The translations under genes were made by a program, and so were the position numbers. The notes under the pieces were generated by a model. That model had not been told where the DNA came from. It was given only the letters and a program-made list of their open reading frames with translations, and searched no databases. Of a stretch of 64,000 nucleotides of DNA, positions 56,286 to 64,000 are shown piece by piece (within the stretch, counting starts at the first letter, position 1; every line of letters begins with the position of its first letter). This stretch comes from Hyphomicrobium sp. Lineage in GTDB: Bacteria; Pseudomonadota; Alphaproteobacteria; Rhizobiales; Hyphomicrobiaceae. The stretch spans positions 1 through 64,000 of the forward strand of contig JALHOF010000010.1 in assembly GCA_022843145.1 (NCBI GenBank), in the 5' to 3' direction.

Positions 56286-56318
56286 CGAGGCCCCGGCAGC
56301 AGCGCTGCCGGGGCCTCG
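56286..56318 (-). terminator. strong hairpin terminator of lon
   Basis: A perfect 15-bp inverted repeat (CGAGGCCCCGGCAGC and its complement, loop AGC) lies 34 bases past the lon stop, followed on the minus strand by TGTCGTTTGG. The 196 bases from here to hupB hold the hupB promoter. Confidence 0.8.
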
Positions 56319-56352
56319 GAGACACTATCGCAATATGACGGAGGTCCAACCG

Positions 56353-58779
56353 TCAGTGCGCGGTCAGGCGAGAGCCTGCCGGCCCCTCGTCTTCCTTGAT
56401 CGCGGCGGTGGCCTGCGCCGCCTCTTCCCACGTCATCGACTCTGGCATCCGGACGAGTGCGATCTTGAGCACATCGTCAAGTTTAGCAGCCGGAATGATG
56501 TTCAGTTTCTTCTGCACTTCCTCGGGAATGTCGGCCAGATCCTTCACGTTCTCGTCGGGGATGATCACCGTCTTGATCCCACCGCGCAATGCGGCCAGCA
56601 GCTTCTCCTTCAAGCCGCCGATCGGGAGCACCCTGCCGCGCAGCGTGATTTCGCCGGTCATCGCCACATCCTTTTTCACTTCGATGCCGGTCAGCACCGA
56701 AATGATCGCGGTCACCATGGCGATGCCCGCCGACGGACCATCCTTCGGGGTCGCACCCTCGGGAACGTGGACGTGGATATCCTTCTTATCGAACAGCGAC
56801 GGATGGATGCCGAAATCGACCGAACGCGAGCGAACGTAGGCATTCGCCGCCTGGATCGACTCCTTCATCACCTCCTTCAAGTTGCCAGTCACGGTCATCT
56901 TGCCCTTGCCGGGCATCATGACACCTTCGATCGTCAACAGTTCGCCGCCGACCTCGGTCCACGCCAAACCGGTCACGATGCCGACGCGATCCTCGAGCTC
57001 GGCCTCGCCATACCGGTACTTCGGCACCCCAAGGAAGGTCTCGATGTTCTGCGCCGTCACCCGCACCGTCTTCTTGGACGAGGTCAGGATCTGCTTCACG
57101 GCCTTGCGGGCGAGCTTGGCGATTTCACGCTCGAGCGAGCGCACACCGGCTTCGCGCGTGTAGCGGCGGATGATCTCGAGGAGAGCCCCGTCGTCCACAT
57201 GCCACTCACCCGGCTCAAGACCATGCGCCGACGTCTGTTCGGCCAGAAGATGCCGCTTGGCGATCTCGACCTTCTCATCCTCGGTGTACCCCGCGAGCCG
57301 AATGATCTCCATGCGGTCCATGAGCGCCGGCGGGATGTTGAGCGAGTTCGCCGTCGTCACGAACATCACGTTCGAAAGGTCGTAATCGACCTCGAGGTAA
57401 TGATCGGCGAACGTCGAATTCTGCTCGGGATCGAGCACCTCCAGCAACGCCGCGGCAGGATCACCGCGGAAGTCCTGGCCCATCTTGTCGATCTCGTCGA
57501 GAAGGAACAGCGGGTTGGTCCGCTTCGCCTTCTTCATCGACTGCACGACCTTGCCCGGCATGGAGCCGATGTAGGTCCTGCGGTGGCCGCGGATCTCCGC
57601 CTCGTCGCGCACGCCGCCAAGCGACATGCGCACGAACTCACGGCCGGTCGCGTTGGCGATCGACTTTCCGAGCGACGTCTTGCCGACGCCGGGAGGACCG
57701 ACGAGGCACAGGATCGGCCCCTTGAGCTTGTTGGTGCGCGCCTGCACCGCGAGATACTCGAGGATCCGCTCCTTCACCTTCTCGAGACCGTAATGCTCCT
57801 TGTCGAGCACCTCCTGCGCCTCGTTCAGGTCCTTCTTGACCTTGCCCTTGATGCCCCACGGAATCGACAGCAGCCAATCGAGGTAGTTGCGCACCACCGT
57901 CGCCTCGGCCGACATCGGGCTCATCTGCTTGAGCTTCTTGAGCTCGGCGAGAGCCTTGTCCTTGGCTTCCTTCGACAGCTTCGTCGACTCGATCTTCTCC
58001 TCGAACTCGGAGATGTCGTCGCGCTCGTCGTTGTCACCTAGCTCTTTCTGGATCGCCTTCATCTGCTCATTGAGATAGTATTCGCGCTGCGTTTTCTCCA
58101 TCTGGCGCTTGACGCGCGAACGGATCTTCTTCTCGACCTGAAGGACCGAGATCTCGCTTTCCATCAGCGTGAAGACGCGCTCAAGCCGCTCGGAAATCGT
58201 GGTGATCTCGAGCACGTCCTGCTTGTCGGAAATCTTGACCGCGAGATGCGATGCGATGGTGTCGGCGAGCTTCGAGTAGTCCTCGATCTGCGTGATCGTG
58301 CCGAGGACTTCCGGCGAGATCTTCTTGTTGAGCTTCACGTAGTTCTCGAACTGCGAAACCGTCGAGCGCGCGAGCGCTTCGATCTCGTCCTTCGATCCGG
58401 TCGTCTCGGCGACACGCTCGACTTCGGCCTCGAAATAGTCCGGGTTGTCCGTGTAGCGGACAATCTTGGCGCGCGCGGTGCCCTCGACCAACACCTTCAC
58501 GGTGCCGTCCGGAAGCTTCAAGAGTTGCAGCACCGATGCGAGCGTACCGACCTGGAAGATCGCGTCCGTCGCAGGATCGTCGTCGCCCGCGTTTTTCTGT
58601 GCGGCAAGCAGGATCTGCTTGTCGGTCCGCATCACTTCCTCGAGCGCATTGATCGACTTCTCCCGCCCGACGAAAAGCGGAACGATCATGTATGGAAAAA
58701 CGACAATGTCGCGCAACGGAAGAACAGGAAACTGTTCCTTGCCGCCCGACTTGTCCTTGACCTGCTTTTCATCGCTCAT
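56353..58779 (-). CDS. lon: ATP-dependent protease Lon
   Basis: An 808-residue AAA+ serine protease that degrades damaged and regulatory proteins. The N-terminal substrate-recognition domain begins at [23 protein letters not shown]. The AAA+ module has Walker [10 protein letters not shown] near residue 358. The protease domain has the Ser-Lys dyad: Ser683 in [11 protein letters not shown] and Lys726 in GGLKEK. The start at 58779 (MSDEKQVKD) matches the family. The order tig-clpP-clpX-lon-hupB is conserved in proteobacteria. Confidence 0.98.
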   Translation of the reverse strand: MSDEKQVKDKSGGKEQFPVLPLRDIVVFPYMIVPLFVGREKSINALEEVMRTDKQILLAAQKNAGDDDPATDAIFQVGTLASVLQLLKLPDGTVKVLVEGTARAKIVRYTDNPDYFEAEVERVAETTGSKDEIEALARSTVSQFENYVKLNKKISPEVLGTITQIEDYSKLADTIASHLAVKISDKQDVLEITTISERLERVFTLMESEISVLQVEKKIRSRVKRQMEKTQREYYLNEQMKAIQKELGDNDERDDISEFEEKIESTKLSKEAKDKALAELKKLKQMSPMSAEATVVRNYLDWLLSIPWGIKGKVKKDLNEAQEVLDKEHYGLEKVKERILEYLAVQARTNKLKGPILCLVGPPGVGKTSLGKSIANATGREFVRMSLGGVRDEAEIRGHRRTYIGSMPGKVVQSMKKAKRTNPLFLLDEIDKMGQDFRGDPAAALLEVLDPEQNSTFADHYLEVDYDLSNVMFVTTANSLNIPPALMDRMEIIRLAGYTEDEKVEIAKRHLLAEQTSAHGLEPGEWHVDDGALLEIIRRYTREAGVRSLEREIAKLARKAVKQILTSSKKTVRVTAQNIETFLGVPKYRYGEAELEDRVGIVTGLAWTEVGGELLTIEGVMMPGKGKMTVTGNLKEVMKESIQAANAYVRSRSVDFGIHPSLFDKKDIHVHVPEGATPKDGPSAGIAMVTAIISVLTGIEVKKDVAMTGEITLRGRVLPIGGLKEKLLAALRGGIKTVIIPDENVKDLADIPEEVQKKLNIIPAAKLDDVLKIALVRMPESMTWEEAAQATAAIKEDEGPAGSRLTAH

Positions 58780-59100
58780 GGAGATGCCCAATCCTCGTAT
58801 TCGCTGCGCTCGGCCGTGCGCCGACATCGCAGCCCGTGTTGATCGTCGCAGGCGCTTTTTACCCGAACCTGAACCCCGGCTCTTTCAAAGCCGCCGGGTA
58901 TCAGATCGAAGACCTTCGACCAGGATCTGGAGTGATCGGTTTCGCGTGCCGTACTAGCAGCCTGCACACCCGAAACCCGCACCGCTCACTTCCCGCGATA
59001 ACACATGGGAATGCCCGGTCTGCAAACAAGTCCGCGGTTCATCTGCCCACCACTGGCGACGGCGCATGGCCATTTCAAGCCAAGGCCGGCGCGGCGGACG
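58780..59100. other. intergenic region upstream of lon
   Basis: About 320 bases with no supported gene between the clpX stop and the lon start. It should contain the lon promoter, possibly a heat-shock one. I could not identify a convincing sigma-32 pair by eye. Confidence 0.4.
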
Positions 59101-60354
59101 TCACGACGCCGACGAACCCTTCTCTTCGGCCCGATCCGAATAGATCCGAAGCGGGCGGGCCGATCCCTCGACGACCTCGGGACCGATCACGACCTCTTCG
59201 ACGCCTTTCAGCGTCGGCAGGTCGAACATCGTCTCGAGCAGGATCGCTTCCATGATCGACCGCAGACCACGGGCACCGGTCTTGCGCTCGATGGCACGAC
59301 GCGAGATGGCGCGCAGCGCATCGTGTGTGATGGTGAGCTTGACGTCTTCCATCTCGAACAGCCGCTGGTACTGCTTGACCAGCGCGTTCTTGGGCTCATT
59401 CAGGATCTGCACGAGAGCCGCCTCGTCGAGGTCCTCGAGCGTGGCAATGACCGGCAGACGACCGATGAACTCCGGGATGAGACCGAACTTCAGCAGATCC
59501 TCGGGCTCGACCTCGCGCAGGATTTCGCCCGTGCGCCGCTCGTCGGGGCCCATGACCTTGGCGCCAAAGCCGATCGACGTACCCTTGCCGCGACGCGCGA
59601 TGATTTTCTCGAGGCCTGCGAATGCGCCGCCACAGATGAACAGGATGTTCGTCGTGTCGACCTGCAAGAACTCCTGCTGCGGATGCTTGCGGCCGCCCTG
59701 CGGCGGCACCGACGCTACCGTGCCTTCCATGATCTTGAGCAAGGCCTGCTGCACGCCCTCGCCCGACACGTCGCGGGTGATCGACGGGTTGTCGGACTTG
59801 CGGCTGATCTTGTCGACTTCGTCGATGTAGACGATGCCACGCTGCGCCCGCTCGACGTTGTAGTCGGCGTTCTGCAAAAGCTTCAAGATGATGTTCTCGA
59901 CGTCCTCACCGACGTAGCCGGCCTCGGTGAGCGTCGTGGCATCGGCCATCGTGAACGGCACATCGAGGATGCGCGCCAGCGTCTGAGCCAGCAGCGTCTT
60001 GCCGCAGCCGGTCGGACCGACGAGCAGAATGTTCGACTTCGCAAGCTCGACGTCGTTGTTCTTGGCGGCGTGGTTGAGGCGCTTGTAGTGATTATGGACC
60101 GCGACCGACAGCACGCGCTTGGCGTGGAACTGGCCAATAACATAGCTGTCCAGAACGCCACAGATCTCCTGCGGGCTCGGCACGCCATCGCGCGACTTCA
60201 CCAGGGTGTTCTTGTTCTCTTCCCGGATGATGTCCATGCACAGCTCGACGCATTCATCGCAGATGAACACGGTCGGCCCGGCGATCAGTTTCCGAACCTC
60301 ATGCTGGCTCTTTCCGCAGAACGAGCAATAGAGGGTGTTCTTTTCTTGCGCCAT
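59101..60354 (-). CDS. clpX: ClpX, ATPase subunit of ClpXP
   Basis: A 417-residue AAA+ unfoldase that feeds substrates to ClpP. The N-terminal zinc domain shows the four cysteines [11 protein letters not shown]...CDECVELC; Walker A is GPTGCGKT, Walker [11 protein letters not shown], and the IGF loop for docking ClpP is visible in [10 protein letters not shown]. The start at 60354 (MAQEKNT) fits the family; upstream residues are extra. It lies downstream of clpP with a 578-base gap, longer than usual. Confidence 0.98.
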   Translation of the reverse strand: MAQEKNTLYCSFCGKSQHEVRKLIAGPTVFICDECVELCMDIIREENKNTLVKSRDGVPSPQEICGVLDSYVIGQFHAKRVLSVAVHNHYKRLNHAAKNNDVELAKSNILLVGPTGCGKTLLAQTLARILDVPFTMADATTLTEAGYVGEDVENIILKLLQNADYNVERAQRGIVYIDEVDKISRKSDNPSITRDVSGEGVQQALLKIMEGTVASVPPQGGRKHPQQEFLQVDTTNILFICGGAFAGLEKIIARRGKGTSIGFGAKVMGPDERRTGEILREVEPEDLLKFGLIPEFIGRLPVIATLEDLDEAALVQILNEPKNALVKQYQRLFEMEDVKLTITHDALRAISRRAIERKTGARGLRSIMEAILLETMFDLPTLKGVEEVVIGPEVVEGSARPLRIYSDRAEEKGSSAS

Positions 60355-60366
60355 TCGTCGTCTCAC

Positions 60367-60932
60367 CCTTTGCGAGGGAATAGTCCGGCCCTATGCCGTT
60401 CCAAGCATCTGCCCGAGGAGCTTGGACCCATGTTCGTTCGGGGTCCGCGTTCATCGGGCGAACGGCTGTGCCCTCGCCGCAGGGCGCCTGCCGTAGTCAC
60501 GCGTTTCGAGGCAACGCAGTCCGAGTCCCTATTTTCAGATCAGAACACGCTACTGTCGCTGAGATCAAGGATGGATTAATATCCCGTCCACGGTCCCAAG
60601 TCAGGTTAAGATACGTTTACTCCGGCCCTGTGGTAATATGGATCACTTGGCCGCACCTGCCGTCCCGCCGCTTCGATCGCTTATGGTCGGCGAGCCGCTG
60701 CAAGTGCCAACGAACCACTGCAAGTGCCAACGAACAACTGCAAGTCCCAATCCAATCAAAGCTAGACTATGCAATCGGCACAGGGGAGCCATGCGCGGCG
60801 CGTCTGTGGGCCGCTTCTCGCCTGCGCGGCCATACGGCCTCGCGAACGGGAAAGACGCGACCGCCGGAACCTCGCGGCTCCGGCGGATAAACTCCATCGT
60901 CTTGTCGAGGATGAGGCGATACTGAGGGCGGA
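60367..60932. other. long clpP-clpX intergenic region
   Basis: About 566 bases without a supported gene, apart from a short tandem repeat array at 60698-60757. It must hold a clpX promoter and the 3' end of the clpP transcript. No clear terminator stem is seen. Confidence 0.5.
60698..60757. repeat. 20-bp tandem repeat, three copies
   Basis: Unit CTGCAAGTGCCAACGAACCA at 60698, then a copy differing by one base at 60718, and a third more diverged copy at 60738. It is located upstream of clpX (minus). It may be a regulator-binding array or a slipped duplication. Confidence 0.8.
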
Positions 60933-61580
60933 TCAGCTCGATTTGCCGTCGCCGAGCACTGCTGCCACTTCGTCGCGCGTCTCGAGGACCTTGTCGATCA
61001 GGCCGAACGTTTTGGCCTGCTCAGAAGTCATGAAGTGATCGCGATCCAGTGTTTTCTCGATCATCTCGTAGGTCTGACCGGTATGCTTCACATAGACTTC
61101 GTTGAGGCGCCGCTTCATCTTGACGATATCTTCGGCATGACGCTCGATGTCCGAGGCTTGGCCCGAGAATCCGCCCGACGGCTGATGCACCATGATGCGC
61201 GCATTCGGTAACGCGAAACGCATGCCTGCCGTACCGGCGGACAGCAGCAGCGAACCCATCGACGCGGCCTGTCCGATGCACAAGGTCGCGATCGGGCAGC
61301 GGATGAACTGCATCGTATCGTAGATGGCCATGCCCGACGTCACCACGCCGCCCGGCGAGTTGATGTACATCGAGATTTCTTTTTTCGGGTTCTCGCTCTC
61401 GCAATACAGGAGCTGCATGCAGATGGAAGCCGCCATGTGGTCCTCGACCGGACCCGTCACGAAAATAATGCGCTCTTTCAACAACCGCGACGGCAGGTCG
61501 TACCCGCGTTCGCCACGGTTGGTCTGTTCGACGACCATCGGCCAAAACGTATTCGTCAAAGTTGCGACGGGATCGCGCAT
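60933..61580 (-). CDS. clpP: ClpP, protease subunit
   Basis: A 215-residue serine peptidase that forms the tetradecameric chamber of ClpXP/ClpAP. The catalytic triad is seen: Ser107 in GQAASMGS, His132 in VHQPSGG, and Asp181 in LDRDHF. The start at 61580 ([10 protein letters not shown]) has AAGGAG twelve bases before it; an ATG at 61616 adds twelve residues. It lies between tig and clpX on the same strand. Confidence 0.98.
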   Translation of the reverse strand: MRDPVATLTNTFWPMVVEQTNRGERGYDLPSRLLKERIIFVTGPVEDHMAASICMQLLYCESENPKKEISMYINSPGGVVTSGMAIYDTMQFIRCPIATLCIGQAASMGSLLLSAGTAGMRFALPNARIMVHQPSGGFSGQASDIERHAEDIVKMKRRLNEVYVKHTGQTYEMIEKTLDRDHFMTSEQAKTFGLIDKVLETRDEVAAVLGDGKSS

Positions 61581-61708
61581 GGGAAACTCGTTCTCCTTGT
61601 GTTTCGGGCGGTCCATCCGCCCGAAACAGACATCGATTTGGGCAGCCGCGCGAATCGCGACCGGCCAGCATAGATGAGCATACGAACTTGACGCCGCAAG
61701 GGCATCAA

Positions 61709-63064
61709 TCAGGCTTCGGTCGTCGCCTGGACCGCCTGCATCAACTCGTCACGCGACACGCTCCGATCGGCCAGAGTCGCCTGGCTCAGAACGTGATCCA
61801 CGACCTTGTCCTCGAAAATCGGCGCCCGCAGCTCCGCTAGCGCACCCGGCGTCTTCTCGAAGTACTCGTAGACCATCTTCTCCTGGCCCGGGAAACGCCG
61901 CGCATGCTCGATCAGCGCGCGCCGCAGCTCGTCCTGCGTGACCTGGATTTTGTTCTTGTCGCCGATCTCGCCCACGACCAGGCCGAGGCGGACACGCCGC
62001 TCGGCAATCGTGCGATATTCGGCGCGCGCCTCGTCCTCCGTCTTGCCTTCATCGGCGAGTGACTTGTTCTGGTCCTTGAGGCTCTTTTCGAGCTGGCCCC
62101 AGATCTGGTTGAACTCGAAATCGACAAGCGACGGCGGTAGCGCGAAATCGTGCATCTTCTCGAGCTCGTCGAGCAGCTCGCGCTTGAGTTTCATGCGCGC
62201 GGCCTGCTCGTATTCCTTTTTGATCTGCTCGCCGACGGCTTCCTTGAGCTTTTCGCCAGTCTCAAGACCGAGCTGCTGCGCGAACGCGTCGTCAATCGCC
62301 GGTTTCACGGCGCGCGCGACTTCGGTCACCTTGATGTCGAAGTTCGCGGCCTTGCCGGCCAGCGTCTTGACAGGATAGGCCTCTGGGAAGGTCGCCGTGA
62401 TCGTCTTTTCGTCGCCGGCCTTGACGCCGATGAGGCCGTCCTCGAATCCGGGGATCATGTTGCCCTGACCGAGCACTACACCCATGCCTTCGCCGGTGCC
62501 GCCTTCGAAGGCCTCGCCGTCGATCTTGCCCACGAAATCAATAGTGACACGGTCGCCGCTTGCAGCCGTGCGGCCGTCCTCGGGCTCGAACGACGTGCTG
62601 CGGTTGGCGATGTCGTCGAGCGCCTTGTCGAGCGACGGAGCGTCGACTTCGGCGACCAGCCGCTCGAGCTTCAACTTCGAGAAGTCGGCGAGCGGAATTT
62701 CGGGAAGCACCTCGAAGGTCATCGAGTAGGCGAGATCCGCCTTCCCATCGATCACCTTCTCCATTTCCGCCTGATCGCCGTCGAGCGAGATGTCGGGCCG
62801 TAGCGCCGGACGCTCTTTCCGCTCGGCGATGGCCTGCGAACTCGTCTCGTTGACGGCCTTCTCCAGCACCTCGCTCATCAGCGACTTGCCGTAGAGCTTC
62901 TTGATGTGGGCGACCGGGACCTTGCCCTTTCGGAAGCCCTTGATCTGGACCTGATCTCTCAGTTCGTCGAGACGCTTGTCGAAGCGTTCGGACAGTTCAT
63001 TGGCGCCGACAACGACCTTGAGGGTACGCTTCAGTCCATCGTTGATCGTCTCGGTAATCTGCAT
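61709..63064 (-). CDS. tig: trigger factor (ribosome-associated chaperone)
   Basis: A 451-residue chaperone and prolyl isomerase that binds nascent chains. The N-terminal ribosome-binding domain has GFRKGKVP (the GFRxGxxP signature, about residues 43-50). The FKBP-type PPIase domain follows ([42 protein letters not shown]), and the helical C-terminal domain ends the protein. Length is typical. It heads the tig-clpP-clpX-lon group. Confidence 0.98.
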   Translation of the reverse strand: MQITETINDGLKRTLKVVVGANELSERFDKRLDELRDQVQIKGFRKGKVPVAHIKKLYGKSLMSEVLEKAVNETSSQAIAERKERPALRPDISLDGDQAEMEKVIDGKADLAYSMTFEVLPEIPLADFSKLKLERLVAEVDAPSLDKALDDIANRSTSFEPEDGRTAASGDRVTIDFVGKIDGEAFEGGTGEGMGVVLGQGNMIPGFEDGLIGVKAGDEKTITATFPEAYPVKTLAGKAANFDIKVTEVARAVKPAIDDAFAQQLGLETGEKLKEAVGEQIKKEYEQAARMKLKRELLDELEKMHDFALPPSLVDFEFNQIWGQLEKSLKDQNKSLADEGKTEDEARAEYRTIAERRVRLGLVVGEIGDKNKIQVTQDELRRALIEHARRFPGQEKMVYEYFEKTPGALAELRAPIFEDKVVDHVLSQATLADRSVSRDELMQAVQATTEA

Positions 63065-63151
63065 GTCGGCAACCTATGGCTTGTCACTGTGTTGAAATCC
63101 GCCCTCGCCCGGAAAGGCATGGGGCTTCGAATTCTTGTCACGACCCGAGAA

Positions 63152-63236
<85 letters not shown>

Positions 63237-63442
63237 CGGCTCGTGCGGCGTCATAAGCCCTTCTCATATCTCGCGAAACCGCATGCTGACGTGGCGTCTC
63301 CACCACGAATTCAGCTCGCACTCGCCCGCGCAGAGAGGCCAGTTCGCCCGGAGGCACATATATCTGGCGTCCTCGACGAAGATCAATCGCCAATATGACG
63401 CCGCGCGCGGGAGAAATGCTGCTTGGCGGCCGGCGACGGTGC

Positions 63443-63586
63443 TCAACGGCTGCCGATCATAACCCAGGCCACTGCGGCGGACAGCGGCAACAGCATCAGG
63501 CTAAGCCGGGCCGGGCCGTCCTCGAGAACGCCCGAGGCATGAACAATCGCTCCGCCAATTGCAGCCAGGAAAATGATACGCAGCAT
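63443..63586 (-). CDS. 47-residue membrane peptide
   Basis: A small protein with two hydrophobic segments (residues about 2-20 and 29-46: LRIIFLAAIGGAIVHASGV and SLMLLPLSAAVAWVMIG) joined by a short charged loop (LEDGPARL), suggesting a hairpin in the inner membrane. A good ribosome-binding site (GAGGTG, six bases before the ATG) supports translation. No family recognised. It lies between tRNA-Leu and an outer-membrane protein gene on the same strand. Confidence 0.6.
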   Translation of the reverse strand: MLRIIFLAAIGGAIVHASGVLEDGPARLSLMLLPLSAAVAWVMIGSR

Positions 63587-63738
63587 GGTGACACCTCGGT
63601 TGACCGCAGCAGTGCCGAACGTATGGCTGCGGCAGTCCCGGCGGCCATGGGGCCATTCGCCCGGGTTGTGCGGGTGGACCTAAGCAAGGATCTTGCCAGG
63701 ACCAGCTAGGGGAGGCGACATAGGATCTGCTCCGCAAC

Positions 63739-63768
63739 GAAAAAAGGCCGGACCTTTCGGTCCGGCCT
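63739..63768 (-). terminator. intrinsic terminator of the outer-membrane protein gene
   Basis: A 10-bp stem AGGCCGGACC/GGTCCGGCCT with loop TTTC (63745-63768) is followed on the minus strand by a run of six T. It lies 28 bases past the stop of the partial gene to the right. Confidence 0.9.
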
Positions 63769-63795
63769 CTCGTTTACGTGTCCCAGGTGCGGGAT

Positions 63796-64000
63796 TTACT
63801 TCATCTGCGCGTAGGCAGGGGCGCCGCAGCAATCCGACTGGCCGAAGTGATAGCGGAGGCCAACCTTGAACTCGTGCGCCGTGATGTCGTCGATGTTGAC
63901 CCGCGGATTGACGAAGCCGGCGTTGTCGACGCGGCCAGAAGTGGCCTTGCCGAGGTCGATGTAGCGATAGCCGAAGTCGAGGATCGCGCGATCCGAGACC
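63796..64000 (-). CDS. outer-membrane beta-barrel protein, C-terminal part (5' end outside window)
   Basis: The last 67 codons are visible. The chain alternates polar and hydrophobic residues as in barrel strands (AILDFGYRYIDLGKATSG, ITAHEFKVGLRYHFG), typical of Omp25/Omp31-like small barrels of Rhizobiales. After the final strand comes a tail with an unusual double cysteine (SDCCGAPAYAQMK). The start lies beyond 64000. Confidence 0.75.
   Translation of the reverse strand, partial: VSDRAILDFGYRYIDLGKATSGRVDNAGFVNPRVNIDDITAHEFKVGLRYHFGQSDCCGAPAYAQMK

Noticed and set aside
56089-58041. A 650-codon open frame on the plus strand over lon
   Set aside because: Antisense shadow of lon; no domain or ribosome-binding site.
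59005-60579. A 524-codon open frame on the plus strand over clpX
   Set aside because: Antisense shadow of clpX; low-information translation.
60698-60757. TTGGCAC...TTGCAG in the repeats as a sigma-54 promoter
   Set aside because: The two elements are adjacent instead of separated by five bases, so the -24/-12 spacing is wrong.

Overview
This is a GC-rich, gene-dense stretch of chromosome from an alphaproteobacterium, most likely a methylotrophic or facultatively methylotrophic member of the Hyphomicrobiales (Rhizobiales). Housekeeping synteny points there: tig-clpP-clpX-lon-hupB, mreBCD-mrdA-rodA, and acetolactate synthase with ilvC. So does the combination of a lanthanide-type XoxF methanol dehydrogenase with genes for tetrahydromethanopterin (H4MPT) and methanofuran. 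I saw no insertion sequence, phage module, CRISPR array or rRNA operon. The assignment rests on gene content only.

Layout. 0-3 kb: a TPR-CHAT protease-like gene with a problematic 5' end, next to the 3' end of tRNA-Lys. 3-9 kb: cell-shape operon mreB, mreC, mreD, mrdA, rodA (minus strand, mostly ATGA-coupled). 9-11 kb: leuA with a leucine leader peptide and attenuator. 11-14.5 kb: PhzF-like and Nudix genes, an AT-rich gene-poor gap, and two small secreted proteins. 14.6-20.2 kb: branched-chain amino acid genes ilvC, ilvN and ilvI, with an exported protein and a GST inserted between ilvI and ilvN. 20-29.8 kb: miaA, serB, a membrane protein, an Atm1-type exporter, a LysM protein, a LOG-family enzyme and an M48 protease.

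29.8-37.3 kb: a tightly overlapping minus-strand operon of ten genes. It appears dedicated to H4MPT/methanofuran biosynthesis (MfnB, an MfnE-like kinase, FolB-like, DmrB-like flavoprotein, DUF6513 and DUF447). A NitT/TauT-type ABC importer and a secreted protein are transcribed in front of these genes and coupled to them. 37.6-42.8 kb: a plus-strand cluster of a PQQ-associated binding protein, beta-propeller, cupredoxin-like protein, ABC ATPase, ABC-2 permease and exported coiled-coil protein; it resembles the lanthanide-uptake (lut) clusters of methylotrophs. 42.8-47 kb: CXXXCW protein, xoxJ, xoxG, xoxF. 47.5-49.4 kb: metallo-beta-lactamase-fold protein and SoxYZ-like carrier, divergent from xoxF. 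49.5-52.2 kb: four exported proteins, including an MxaD-like SRPBCC protein and a second beta-propeller. 52.5-54.2 kb: fhcD and fhcC, without fhcA or fhcB in the window. 54.4-64 kb: a DUF1194 protein, tRNA-Val, hupB, lon, clpX, clpP, tig, tRNA-Leu, a 47-residue membrane peptide and the 3' end of an outer-membrane barrel gene.

How it works together (inference): periplasmic XoxF oxidises methanol with PQQ and a lanthanide and passes electrons to XoxG. XoxJ, the MxaD-like protein and the exported accessory proteins support this. The lut-like cluster supplies or handles the metal. Formaldehyde or formyl units are carried on H4MPT and methanofuran, whose synthesis and final formyl transfer are encoded on either side. 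The least understood parts, and the best candidates for new biology, are the ABC importer coupled to mfnB, the four-gene exported operon at 49.5-52.2 kb, and the MBL/SoxYZ-like pair.
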